17,325 bases of DNA from an uncultured Lachnospiraceae bacterium (GTDB taxonomy: Bacteria; Bacillota; Clostridia; Lachnospirales; Lachnospiraceae), in assembly GCA_937877165.1 (NCBI GenBank), contig CALEFO010000175.1, positions 1 to 17,325 on the forward strand, given 5' to 3'. Shown one piece after another: positions 1 through 7,666 of the stretch. Within the stretch, counting starts at the first letter, position 1. Each line of letters opens with the position of its first letter. The notes under the pieces were generated by a model. The model did not search any database. It saw only the letters and a program-made list of their open reading frames with translations, and was not told the origin of the DNA. The translations under genes were made by a program, and so were the position numbers.

Positions 1-90
1 ACGAAGCGCATAGAAAATCCCTGCGACGAGAACAGCTGCGCAGCACTGCCTCCTTCACAGGGCGGCGACGAGGCTTTAACAAACCACAAT
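1..90. other. window edge, no gene assigned
   Basis: These 90 bases lie downstream of rsmG. No complete coding region can be supported here. On the minus strand there is a GAAGGAGG-like Shine-Dalgarno sequence near 52-59, so another leftward gene could begin close to or beyond the left edge. No start codon at a convincing distance was settled. In many Firmicutes the next gene after rsmG is noc or soj/spo0J (parA/parB), but nothing here identifies it. Confidence 0.3.
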
Positions 91-834
91 TTATACAATG
101 GGCTCCTTGGCCGGTGTCCCTGCCTTTCGTGGAAACTTCTTCGATGTTTCCTTCTTCTTGGTGAATGTAAGGATCGTCCTGCGATAATCTGTCTCCGGCA
201 GATAGAAGGAAAACTCCCTGGTAAGCTTTGCTCCAAGAAGTTCCGCTGCCTTCTTGCCCGCCGTCATCTCATCAGCCACTTTGTCCCCCTTGTAGGCAAT
301 AAATACACCGCCAACTTTAACAAAGGGAAGACAATACTCATTCAATGTGCTCAGATTTGCAACGGCACGAGACACCGCATAATCATATTTTTCACGGTGT
401 TCCTTATTCCTTCCTAGCTCTTCTGCTCTGGAATGAATACAGGTCACATTCTTCAGACCGCATTTTTCAATAGTATCCTTCAGAAAGTTAATTCTCTTGT
501 TCAGGGAATCCATCAGAGTCACCTGAAGTTCCGGAAATGCAATGGCAATCGGAATTCCAGGGAACCCCGCCCCCGTTCCCACATCAATCAGGTGTGCTCC
601 CGGATTCTGTTCCAATGTTTCACGTGAAACATATGTCAGAATCGCATAGCTGTCCAGAAAATGTTTGGTATAAACGTCCTCTTCTTCCGTGATTGCGGTG
701 AGATTCATCACCTTATTCCATTCAATCAAATTCTCATAAAATACCCGAAGCTGCTGCATCTGCTTCTCCTGCAGCATGAAGTCCGGAATGAACTGCTCCA
801 GACGGCTGAGAAACTGCTCTTCTACTCTGGTCAT
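91..834 (-). CDS. rsmG: 16S rRNA (guanine-N7) methyltransferase RsmG (GidB)
   Basis: RsmG uses S-adenosylmethionine to methylate N7 of G527 (E. coli numbering) of 16S rRNA in the cytoplasm; its loss is linked to low-level streptomycin resistance. The 247-residue protein has the usual family length. It shows the SAM-binding glycine loop IDVGTGAGFPG at residues 83-93, the family segment YDYAVSRAVANLSTLNEYC around 150-168, the KG pair at 182-183 and the family-typical C-terminal PRKAGTPAKEP at about 235-245. The ATG at 834 is preceded by GAGG about 8 bases upstream. It starts 18 bases after mnmG ends and is probably the last known gene of the mnmE-GNAT-mnmG-rsmG unit. Residues 69-73 (VSRET) are encoded by a perfect parS site, so this stretch of the gene is under a second, DNA-level constraint. 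Confidence 0.97.
   Translation of the reverse strand: MTRVEEQFLSRLEQFIPDFMLQEKQMQQLRVFYENLIEWNKVMNLTAITEEEDVYTKHFLDSYAILTYVSRETLEQNPGAHLIDVGTGAGFPGIPIAIAFPELQVTLMDSLNKRINFLKDTIEKCGLKNVTCIHSRAEELGRNKEHREKYDYAVSRAVANLSTLNEYCLPFVKVGGVFIAYKGDKVADEMTAGKKAAELLGAKLTREFSFYLPETDYRRTILTFTKKKETSKKFPRKAGTPAKEPIV
616..631. promoter_or_regulatory. parS centromere site (ParB/Spo0J binding)
   Basis: The 16-base palindrome TGTTTCACGTGAAACA matches exactly the parS consensus known from Bacillus subtilis. ParB (Spo0J) binds such sites, spreads, and loads SMC onto origin-proximal DNA for chromosome segregation. It sits inside rsmG, read there as VSRET, about 8 kb from the DnaA-box cluster. No second perfect copy was noticed by eye in the window. 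Confidence 0.93.
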
Positions 835-852
835 TTTATACCTCGCTGCTGT

Positions 853-2865
853 TTAAATCTTCTCGCCTTCCGAAATTTTACGGTGGTCATCGGACTGGTC
901 TGTATTATGTTTTGCCGTATTTCCAGTATCCGGCTTCTGCTTCTCTTTCTCCAGATAAATCAAAAGAACAGCTACATCCGCCGGAGTAACCCCTGACATG
1001 CGGGATGCCTGTCCGATGGACGACGGGCGAAGTTCTTTCAACTTCTGCCTGGCCTCCAGACGAAGACTTGGAACTTCATCATAATCAATGTTCTCCGGAA
1101 TTGCGCGGTTTTCCAAACGATTGAATTCTTCCACCTGCTTCTTCTGGCGCTGAATATAGCCCTCATATTTCAGATTAATCTCCACCTGTTCCGTCACTGC
1201 ATCTGGAAGCTTTGGACGATTCGGATCCAGATCTTTTAATTTTTCATAAGTAATCTCCGGGCGGCAGAGAAGCTCGGCAAGGGTAACCGCCGTTTTCAGC
1301 TCACTGGTTCCGATTTCACGAAGGATCTTCTGATTGGACGAAGCGGCCCCAACCTTGATGTTCCTTAAACGTTCCATTTCCTTCTGGATTTCTTTTTTCT
1401 TCCAGCAAACATAATCATACTGTTCCTGTGAAATCAGCCCGACGCGGTAGCCATACTTCCGAAGCCGAAGATCCGCATTGTCCTGGCGCAGAAGAAGCCG
1501 GTATTCCGCGCGGCTTGTCATCATACGATATGGCTCTCGGTTATCCTTGCTGACAAGATCATCAATCAGAACTCCGATATAGCTTTCCGAACGCTTCAGG
1601 ATCAGTGGCTCCTGTCCTTTTAATTTCATGGAAGCGTTGATTCCCGCAAGAAGTCCCTGTGCAGCAGCCTCCTCATAGCCGCTGCTTCCGTTAAACTGTC
1701 CTGCACAGAACAATCCGTCCACCGATTTCATTTCCAAAGACAGCTTCAAATCATTGGCATTGATACAGTCATACTCGATTGCATAAGCATTCTTGACAAT
1801 TCTGCAGTTCTCCAGTCCCGGAACAGTCCGGTACATCTTCTGCTGAACATCATCCGGCATGGAGCTTGACATTCCATCCACGTACATTTCATTGGTACTT
1901 CGGCCTTCCGGCTCAATGAAAACCTGATGTCTGGTCTTTTCCGAGAATTTAACAACCTTATCCTCAATCGAGGGACAGTACCTCGGGCCGGTTCCTTCAA
2001 TAATCCCCGCATAGATTGGCGAACGATCCAGATTTTCACGGATAATTTCATGTGTTTCTTCATTTGTATAAGTGAGCCAGCAGGGAACCTGCTCAATCTG
2101 CACGTCTTTCGGATCCGTGGAATAGGAAAAAGGGATGACCTTCTCATCACCTTTCTGAATGGTCATTTTGGAGTAGTCAAGGCTTCTTCCATCCATTCTC
2201 GCCGGCGTACCTGTTTTAAATCGGCGAAGTCCAATGCCAAGACGGTCAAGGGAATCCTTCAGAAAGGTAGATCGCTGCATCCCGGATGGCCCGGTTTCCG
2301 TGATCGATTCTCCGACAAGGCATCTCGCATTTAGATAAGTTCCGGTACAGATGATCACCGCTCGGCAGCTGTAAATGGTTCCTTGATGAATCTGTACCCC
2401 CACTACTCTTCTCTTCTGCGGAAAGTCTCCCTCTTTTCCTTTTATCTCATCCGCCGAAATCTCTTCTGTCAAAATATCAGTCACTTCCGCCTGACGGATT
2501 TCCAGATTCTCCTGATTTTCCAAAACCTCACGCATACTCATGGAGTAAGCTGCCTTGTCCGCCTGCGTGCGGAGAGAATGGACCGCCGGACCCTTGGACT
2601 GATTCAGCATCTTGGACTGAATGAAGGTCTTGTCGATGTTCCTTCCCATTTCACCTCCAAGAGCATCAATCTCCCGGACAAGATGTCCCTTAGAGGAACC
2701 GCCAATATGCGGATTACAGGGCATCATTGCAATGCTGTCCACATTCATTGTAAAAATCACGGTCCGAAAGCCGATTCTCGCCGCGGCAAGCGCCGCCTCG
2801 CAGCCCGCATGGCCCGCACCGATCACACAAATGTCCGTTTCAATATGATATGCATTCTGATTCAT
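853..2865 (-). CDS. mnmG: tRNA wobble-uridine modification FAD protein MnmG (GidA)
   Basis: MnmG binds FAD and, in a complex with the GTPase MnmE, installs the carboxymethylaminomethyl (or aminomethyl) group at C5 of wobble U34 in tRNAs. The FAD Rossmann loop GAGHAGCE is at residues 16-23, followed by PCNPHIGGSSKGHLVRE near 49-65, the conserved Cys-containing YCPSIEDK segment, and GYEEAAAQGLLAGINA. The C-terminal domain that contacts MnmE ends with ASRMSGVTPADVAVLL. The ATG at 2865 is chosen because GGAG lies 5 bases upstream (2871-2874) and the protein then begins just before the FAD fold as in homologues (670 residues). An in-frame GTG at 2928, abutting the previous stop, would add 21 unconserved residues. 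Compared with the usual length of about 630, extra residues sit near 134-152 and in a hydrophilic tail of about 25 residues. Confidence 0.95.
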   Translation of the reverse strand: MNQNAYHIETDICVIGAGHAGCEAALAAARIGFRTVIFTMNVDSIAMMPCNPHIGGSSKGHLVREIDALGGEMGRNIDKTFIQSKMLNQSKGPAVHSLRTQADKAAYSMSMREVLENQENLEIRQAEVTDILTEEISADEIKGKEGDFPQKRRVVGVQIHQGTIYSCRAVIICTGTYLNARCLVGESITETGPSGMQRSTFLKDSLDRLGIGLRRFKTGTPARMDGRSLDYSKMTIQKGDEKVIPFSYSTDPKDVQIEQVPCWLTYTNEETHEIIRENLDRSPIYAGIIEGTGPRYCPSIEDKVVKFSEKTRHQVFIEPEGRSTNEMYVDGMSSSMPDDVQQKMYRTVPGLENCRIVKNAYAIEYDCINANDLKLSLEMKSVDGLFCAGQFNGSSGYEEAAAQGLLAGINASMKLKGQEPLILKRSESYIGVLIDDLVSKDNREPYRMMTSRAEYRLLLRQDNADLRLRKYGYRVGLISQEQYDYVCWKKKEIQKEMERLRNIKVGAASSNQKILREIGTSELKTAVTLAELLCRPEITYEKLKDLDPNRPKLPDAVTEQVEINLKYEGYIQRQKKQVEEFNRLENRAIPENIDYDEVPSLRLEARQKLKELRPSSIGQASRMSGVTPADVAVLLIYLEKEKQKPDTGNTAKHNTDQSDDHRKISEGEKI

Positions 2866-2870
2866 GCCTG

Positions 2871-2874
2871 CTCC
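2871..2874 (-). promoter_or_regulatory. mnmG ribosome binding site
   Basis: On the minus strand GGAG precedes ATG with a spacer of 5 (GGAGCAGGCATG). This decides the start of mnmG at 2865 rather than at the upstream in-frame GTG at 2928. Confidence 0.65.
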
Positions 2875-2928
2875 AATATACTTACCTTTTCTATATTCAA
2901 AACACTTTGAATCCCGAGGCTCCTGCAC

Positions 2929-3387
2929 TTATTTTTCCGAAGAAATCATGAGAACGTATTCCTCCTCGTCCCCATCCACGACCCCCGTAGGACGAAATCC
3001 TGCATTCTGATACATTTTCCGTGCGCAGTTGTTCTCCTGATTGCAGGTCAATGCAACCCGCGTAGAATCTCCGAACGGCTTCGTGCGAATGTAATCAAGA
3101 ACCTTCTGCAGAGCCTCCGTTCCATATCCATGTTCCTGCTCCGATTCATCAATCATCATATGCCAGATGTCATACTCGGGCACGTCGTAATCATAAATCA
3201 CCATAACGTACCCAATCATTTTGTCCCCATGATAAATACCAAACGGCGTGCACTGATGATAATAGACGTAGGCCTGCGCAAGGCTCCGGATCGGATGGGA
3301 TACAAAGCGATCCTGTCCTTCGGCCAGCTTCAGATGGAATGCGTCCAGAAAATTTTCTTCACAGATTTTCTGTAATGTAACTCCCAT
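2929..3387 (-). CDS. GNAT family N-acetyltransferase (BltD/PaiA-like)
   Basis: A 152-residue single-domain GNAT acetyltransferase that would transfer an acetyl group from acetyl-CoA to an amine. The acetyl-CoA pyrophosphate loop (Q/RxxGxG) is QEHGYG at residues 84-89, preceded by the strand with IWHMMID (74-80). The C-terminal motif NCARKMYQNAGF (120-131) carries Tyr126, the position of the usual general acid. The N-terminal layout, with SLAQAYVY and PFGIY..DKMIGYVM, resembles diamine/spermidine acetyltransferases such as BltD and PaiA; this is a family impression, and the substrate is unknown. A good GAGGAG lies 6 bases before the ATG. It sits between mnmE (56-base gap) and mnmG (63 bases to the chosen start) in the same orientation, so it is probably co-transcribed. 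Those two genes are normally adjacent, so this looks like an insertion into the operon. Confidence 0.87.
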   Translation of the reverse strand: MGVTLQKICEENFLDAFHLKLAEGQDRFVSHPIRSLAQAYVYYHQCTPFGIYHGDKMIGYVMVIYDYDVPEYDIWHMMIDESEQEHGYGTEALQKVLDYIRTKPFGDSTRVALTCNQENNCARKMYQNAGFRPTGVVDGDEEEYVLMISSEK

Positions 3388-3443
3388 TATGCTCTCCTCG
3401 TTGCAATAATAGACTCGTTGGTTTCTTTTTTTCCTTTGTTTTT

Positions 3444-4868
3444 TTATTTTCCCAGGCAGAATCTGCTGAAAATTTCTTCCACCAGGTCATCCTCCACCTC
3501 TTCGCCGATCATCCGTCCGAGGGATGCGTAGGCATTTCGAAGATCTATGGAGAAGAAGTCCTCGCTCATGCCGTTCTCAATGCTCTGAATGACCAGTTCC
3601 AGGGAGCGGATTGTTTCTCGGAGCGCCGATTTCTGGAAATCATCCGTGACAAACAGCTCCGTAGAAGAGGCAAGCTCTCCCAGATGAAACAGTTCTTCGA
3701 TTTTGCTCCGAAGTTCATCCAGACCAGTATTTTCGAGAGCGGAAAGCGAAAGGCACTCCATTTTCCGTGTTTTCCAGAGCTTCTGGACCTCCTCCTCTTC
3801 CACCTGTACAGGTAGATCGGATTTATTCAACAGCACAATGCAGTGCCTTCCGGTTGTAAGTTCTTCCTCGATCATCTGCGCAATCTGACGGTCCTCCTGC
3901 GTAATCCCAGCAGATGTGTCCAGAACAAACAGAAAAAGCTGTGCCGTTTCCATCGCTTTTCTTGCGCGTTCCACGCCGATCTTCTCTACGGGATCCTCCG
4001 TCTTTCGGATTCCCGCCGTATCTGTAACACAGAGCGTCAGGTCTCCCAGCCGCACCGTTTCTTCCAGCGTGTCTCTGGTTGTTCCGGCGACAGGGGTAAC
4101 AATAGCTCTCTCCTCTCCCGCAAGACGATTCAGCAGAGAAGATTTTCCAGCATTCGGCTTTCCGATGATGACGGTCCGAATCCCCTCCTGCAGAACCTTT
4201 CCGTTCTCTGAACGCCGCAGCACCGCTTGCAATTCCGAAAGAATGGACTCGCATTTCTTCTCCAGCTGCTCCGGATATCCGTCCAGAGAGTAATTTTCCG
4301 GATCATCCAGTGCAGACTCAATGTATGCAATCTCATACAGAATACTGCTCCGAAGTTCCTTCACCTTCCCGGAAACAGAACCCTCCAGCTGCGCAAGACT
4401 TACCTTGCGGGCGAACTCGTTCTGTGACTGAATCAGGTCCATCACAGCTCCCGCCTCCGACAGATCCATTCTCCCTCCCAGAAAGGCCCGCTTTGTAAAC
4501 TCTCCCGGTTCCGCCATCCGCGCTCCTGCCCGCAGAACCGCATCCAATACTCTGTGAATTACATACGTCCCGCCGTGTGTATTGACTTCTGCAGTATTCT
4601 CCGTTGTATAGCTGTGTGGAGCTTCCATCCAGGAAACCAGCACCTCGTCAATCGTCTCCCCACTTTCCGGATCAATAATTTTCCCATAATGAATGGTGTT
4701 CGGCTTCCACGACGTCATCTCTTTTCCAGACTTCGTGCGGTAAATTCTGCGGATGATGCCAGCCGCATGCGGACCGCTGATTCGGACAATTCCAATCCCA
4801 GCCTCCGACATTCCGGTTGCGATCGCCGCAATCGTATCATTCTGATCTTTGTCAAAAGTTAATGCCAT
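3444..4868 (-). CDS. mnmE: tRNA modification GTPase MnmE (TrmE)
   Basis: MnmE is the GTP- and folate-binding partner of MnmG in modification of tRNA wobble U34. The 474-residue length is usual for the family. The N-terminal tetrahydrofolate-binding domain (about 1-120) includes DTIAAIATGMSEAGIGIVR. It is followed by a helical domain with an inserted Ras-like G domain: P-loop GKPNAGKS at 236-243, G2 TTRD at 263-266, G3 DTAG at 283-286 and G4 NKSD at 348-351. The C-terminus is FCLGK, with Cys471 matching the catalytic Cys of the family's C[I/L/V]GK end. The ATG at 4868 begins directly at the folate domain. It is separated from jag by a strong terminator, so it probably has its own promoter in 4869-5030. 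It is the first gene of the mnmE-GNAT-mnmG-rsmG unit. Confidence 0.97.
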   Translation of the reverse strand: MALTFDKDQNDTIAAIATGMSEAGIGIVRISGPHAAGIIRRIYRTKSGKEMTSWKPNTIHYGKIIDPESGETIDEVLVSWMEAPHSYTTENTAEVNTHGGTYVIHRVLDAVLRAGARMAEPGEFTKRAFLGGRMDLSEAGAVMDLIQSQNEFARKVSLAQLEGSVSGKVKELRSSILYEIAYIESALDDPENYSLDGYPEQLEKKCESILSELQAVLRRSENGKVLQEGIRTVIIGKPNAGKSSLLNRLAGEERAIVTPVAGTTRDTLEETVRLGDLTLCVTDTAGIRKTEDPVEKIGVERARKAMETAQLFLFVLDTSAGITQEDRQIAQMIEEELTTGRHCIVLLNKSDLPVQVEEEEVQKLWKTRKMECLSLSALENTGLDELRSKIEELFHLGELASSTELFVTDDFQKSALRETIRSLELVIQSIENGMSEDFFSIDLRNAYASLGRMIGEEVEDDLVEEIFSRFCLGK

Positions 4869-5033
4869 ACTCTTCCATTTCCATTCTCTCTTCGTTGCTT
4901 AGGAACATTTACTATAATACAACGTCCCGGGTACTCGTATGGTAATTTTCAAAGCAAAATCCGAAGATAAATATAAATCATGTTAGGGAAGATTTTGAAT
5001 GGATCCATTTCTATATCATTCGACTCACAAAAA
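4869..5033 (-). promoter_or_regulatory. mnmE upstream region with a candidate -10
   Basis: This is the spacer between the jag terminator and mnmE. On the minus strand a -10-like TATTAT lies at about 4914-4919, some 45 bases before the mnmE start, but no good -35 stands 16-18 bases from it. A promoter is expected here because transcription from the rpmH unit should stop just upstream. The exact element is uncertain. Nothing else is recognised in the stretch. Confidence 0.3.
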
Positions 5034-5068
5034 AATACCGGGAACGCGAAATCAACGTTCCCGGCATT
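5034..5068 (-). terminator. intrinsic terminator after jag
   Basis: Perfect 9-bp stem CCGGGAACG (5038-5046) with CGTTCCCGG (5056-5064) around a 9-base loop. In leftward transcription the stem extends through a G-U pair and three A-U pairs and is followed by a run of T (the A-rich 5029-5035 on the plus strand). It lies about 15-20 bases past the jag stop codon and ends the rpmH-rnpA-yidD-yidC-jag unit. The right flank is also T-rich on the plus strand (5066-5075), so it could act in both directions. Confidence 0.9.
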
Positions 5069-5082
5069 CTTTTTTCAGAAGC

Positions 5083-6033
5083 TTATCTTTTCGGTGCAAT
5101 CACAACTCGGCGATACGGATCCTCTCCTTCGCTGTAAGTAGTGACATAGCGGTCTCCCTGCAGGGAAGAATGAATGATACGGCGTTCATAAGGATTCATC
5201 GGCTCCAGAGCCTGCGCCTTGTGAGTTCTCTTTACCTTGAAGGCAATGTTCTTCGCCAGATTTTCCAGAGTTTTCCTGCGTCTTGCACGGTAGTCCTCCG
5301 TGTCTGTCTTGACATGAACATAACCATCCACATCCTTATTCACCACCAGAGATACCAGATACTGGATGGAATCAAGCGTCTGACCGCGCTTGCCGATCAG
5401 AATTCCCATGTCATCGCCTTCAAAATCAATGTTCAGGATATTCTCTTCCTTGTCGAAATCAAAGGTAACCGCAACCTCCATTCCCATTGCCTGGAACATC
5501 GGTTTCAGGAAGTTCTCTGCCTTCTCCTGAAACTCTGCGATCTGATCATCGGTGTAATTTACCTTCGGTTCTTCCAGCTTTCTCGCGGGAACCGATGTAT
5601 GCTCATAAATAGAAGTCTGCGTGAAATCCTTCTTCGGGCGATCATAGGAAGAGCCATAGCTTCCTCTTCTTCCTCCCTGACGGGAGCCATAGGAACCTCT
5701 TCCGGAGCCATAAGAGGATCTGGTAAAATCGGACTTTCCATAACTTCTCTCATAGGAAGCTTCAGCATGCTTATCCGTCTCGTACTCTTCCTGAGACTTC
5801 TCCTCGTGAACATTTCCGAGAACATCCCCACCTGCCGCTGCAGATCCATGCTCATTTTCCTTCACTCTCGCACGGATCACCGCATTGCGGGAATTGAATC
5901 CCATGAATCCAAGGCTCCCCTGATCCACAACTTCATAATCAAGGTTATCACTGGTAATCGAAAGCTTGCGGCATGCAGAAGTAATGCAGTCATCCAGTGT
6001 TTTCTCACTGATCTCGATATACTCGTTTGCCAT
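5083..6033 (-). CDS. khpB: RNA-binding protein KhpB/Jag (Jag_N, KH and R3H domains)
   Basis: Jag/KhpB is a cytoplasmic RNA-binding protein, usually encoded next to yidC, that partners KhpA and affects cell elongation and division in Firmicutes. The 316-residue protein has an N-terminal Jag_N domain at about 1-57. A long polar linker (about 58-155) follows, then a KH domain with the GxxG loop GKRG at 214-217. The C-terminal R3H domain holds the RxxxH pair R284/H288 (ERRIIH) and ends VVIAPKR. The linker is very rich in Ser, Tyr, Gly and Arg at about 93-131, with repeated SYG units. ATG at 6033 lies 15 bases after the yidC stop behind a GGGGGGAT ribosome binding site, which indicates tight coupling with yidC. 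A strong terminator follows. The older symbol is jag. Confidence 0.95.
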   Translation of the reverse strand: MANEYIEISEKTLDDCITSACRKLSITSDNLDYEVVDQGSLGFMGFNSRNAVIRARVKENEHGSAAAGGDVLGNVHEEKSQEEYETDKHAEASYERSYGKSDFTRSSYGSGRGSYGSRQGGRRGSYGSSYDRPKKDFTQTSIYEHTSVPARKLEEPKVNYTDDQIAEFQEKAENFLKPMFQAMGMEVAVTFDFDKEENILNIDFEGDDMGILIGKRGQTLDSIQYLVSLVVNKDVDGYVHVKTDTEDYRARRRKTLENLAKNIAFKVKRTHKAQALEPMNPYERRIIHSSLQGDRYVTTYSEGEDPYRRVVIAPKR

Positions 6034-6048
6034 GATCTGATCCCCCCG

Positions 6049-7407
6049 TTACTTTTTCCTGGAACCTGTATTTCTGGCTGCCGAATTATACTCAGCAACC
6101 ATGTTTGCCTTCTCAGAAAGACTGCCCTTACGGTACTTGCGTACCTCCTGAGTCTCTGCTGCAGGAGAAGCATTCTTGCCATTGCTGCGATTCTGATAAC
6201 CAGCCTTCTCCGAAAGAGTCTTATGCTTCGAAGCGGTACTTCCTGCACCAGACAGAGATTCCTGACCATTCTTGGTATTCATCTGGGAATACTCCATCAT
6301 ACGCTCATAGGCAGTCGGCTTGTCGCCTCGCTTTTCCGCCTTCTTGCGATTCTTCTCTTCCTGCTTCTTCAGGAAAGCGTCCATATCCATCTTATCGACG
6401 CTCTTATTGATGAAAATCTGCTGCAGAGAGCGGATGACCGAACCGGCAATCCAGTAAAGTCCCATACCTGCAGGAAGCGTGAAGCAGAACCATGCCGACA
6501 TCAACGGCATAATGTAGTTCATGGTCTTCATGGAAGAGGCCATCTGATCCTGCTGCGGATCTCCCGTCGAGGAAGTCTGCATCGGCATCAATGCAACGTT
6601 GATCAGCTGCGTCACAGCCGCAAGAAGCGGAACGATGACAGCCGCAATGATTCCAAGAACAGACCCAGCTGCGAGCGCGTTCTTAAAAGTAAACCACGGA
6701 GAATTTCCGATGTTCAGTCCCAGGAAATTGTTGTACTGCTCCAGCTTGGCAACAGTTGTCTGGATGTCGCCGGTCAAATTTGTAAATTTCTCACCGAGTG
6801 CAACCCAGTCAGCACTGGAGAAACGGTTCAGAACATCAATGTATACATTTTCTACCGTGTGGCCGACCCCGTTTACAAAGTCGTCCATCTTGAATTCGTT
6901 CGCATACTGCGCAGCAGCCGAAGTTGCCTGCAGATAATCCTTGGATCCCGCATCCGCCATCAAATTGATGACAAGCGGATAAAATGCGTTCTTTACCTGT
7001 CCGACATAGGCCGGAATCTTATAGATGACGCGATACAGTGCGAACAAAATAGGCATCTGGATCAAAAGCTGTACACAACTTCCCATCGGAGATACGCCGT
7101 ATTTCTTGTAGAGCGCCTGTGTCTCTTCGTTCATGCGGAGCATGGATTCCTGATCCTTGCGGTTCTTGTACTTCGCCTGAATCTTGGCAAGCTCAGGCTG
7201 CATCTTCTGCTGCAGCTTGGAGAATTTCTGCTGCCGGACAGTCAGAGGCATCAGTGCCATATAAATCATCACCGTAAAGATGATGATGGAAAGACCGATG
7301 TTGGGAATACCGATCTTCTCCAGAACCCAGAAGATCCCGTTCATCAGATATCCGAGGAGCGTGGAAATGGGTCCGATCAGAAATGTGTTGTCCTGTGTTA
7401 AGAGCAT
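6049..7407 (-). CDS. yidC: membrane protein insertase YidC (SpoIIIJ/OxaA family)
   Basis: YidC inserts and folds proteins in the cytoplasmic membrane, alone or with SecYEG. The 452-residue protein has membrane segments at about 12-32, 38-56, 109-129, 246-272 and 297-325. The conserved Arg of the hydrophilic groove is R58 (PLTVRQQKFSKL), followed by a charged cytoplasmic hairpin at 60-105. There is no lipobox Cys signal peptide, unlike Bacillus SpoIIIJ; the first segment starts directly, as in many Clostridia. A soluble stretch at 150-240 separates segments 3 and 4. The C-terminal tail of about 120 residues is Lys-rich and polar, with two LSEKA units (398 and 430), and is much longer than in Bacillus homologues. 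AAGGAGG stands 12 bases before the ATG. It lies between yidD (46-base gap) and jag (15-base gap). Confidence 0.96.
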   Translation of the reverse strand: MLLTQDNTFLIGPISTLLGYLMNGIFWVLEKIGIPNIGLSIIIFTVMIYMALMPLTVRQQKFSKLQQKMQPELAKIQAKYKNRKDQESMLRMNEETQALYKKYGVSPMGSCVQLLIQMPILFALYRVIYKIPAYVGQVKNAFYPLVINLMADAGSKDYLQATSAAAQYANEFKMDDFVNGVGHTVENVYIDVLNRFSSADWVALGEKFTNLTGDIQTTVAKLEQYNNFLGLNIGNSPWFTFKNALAAGSVLGIIAAVIVPLLAAVTQLINVALMPMQTSSTGDPQQDQMASSMKTMNYIMPLMSAWFCFTLPAGMGLYWIAGSVIRSLQQIFINKSVDKMDMDAFLKKQEEKNRKKAEKRGDKPTAYERMMEYSQMNTKNGQESLSGAGSTASKHKTLSEKAGYQNRSNGKNASPAAETQEVRKYRKGSLSEKANMVAEYNSAARNTGSRKK

Positions 7408-7453
7408 AGGATATCAAATCCTCCTTCGAATGATGTTGGTGCTGTCTTGTTGC

Positions 7454-7666
7454 TTATGGAACGGGATCATATCCGCCGTGCGAAAACGGATTGCAGCGAA
7501 GGATTCTCCAGAGTGCAAGAAGGCCGCCCTTCAGTGCACCGTATTTTTCAATTGCCTCCAGTCCGTATTCCGAGCAGGTCGGAATATACGGACACTTTGT
7601 GGATTTCAGAGGGGAGAGATACTTCCTGTAAAAACGAATTCCTGCAATCATTATTTTCTTAATCAT
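7454..7666 (-). CDS. yidD: membrane protein insertion efficiency factor YidD
   Basis: YidD is a small membrane-associated protein thought to help YidC-dependent insertion. The 70-residue protein shows the family pattern: an N-terminal amphipathic segment IRFYRKYLSPL, the Cys-containing CPYIPTCSEYGLEAI at about 25-39, GALKGGLLALWRILRCNPF and the final HGGYDPVP. Its ATG at 7666 overlaps the end of rnpA by 8 bases, so translation is probably coupled. yidC follows 46 bases downstream. Confidence 0.95.
   Translation of the reverse strand: MIKKIMIAGIRFYRKYLSPLKSTKCPYIPTCSEYGLEAIEKYGALKGGLLALWRILRCNPFSHGGYDPVP

Noticed and set aside
2866..2928. GTG start at 2928 for a 691-residue MnmG
   Set aside because: The added 21 residues lie before the usual start of the FAD fold, and ATG at 2865 has a well-spaced GGAG.
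3421..3452. T-rich run between GNAT and mnmE
   Set aside because: On the transcribed minus strand it is A-rich, and no hairpin adjoins it, so it is not a terminator for these genes.
4999..7401. 800-codon open frame on the plus strand opposite jag and yidC
   Set aside because: It lies entirely antisense to two well-recognised genes, crosses a terminator and has no recognisable domain. It is a frame shadow.
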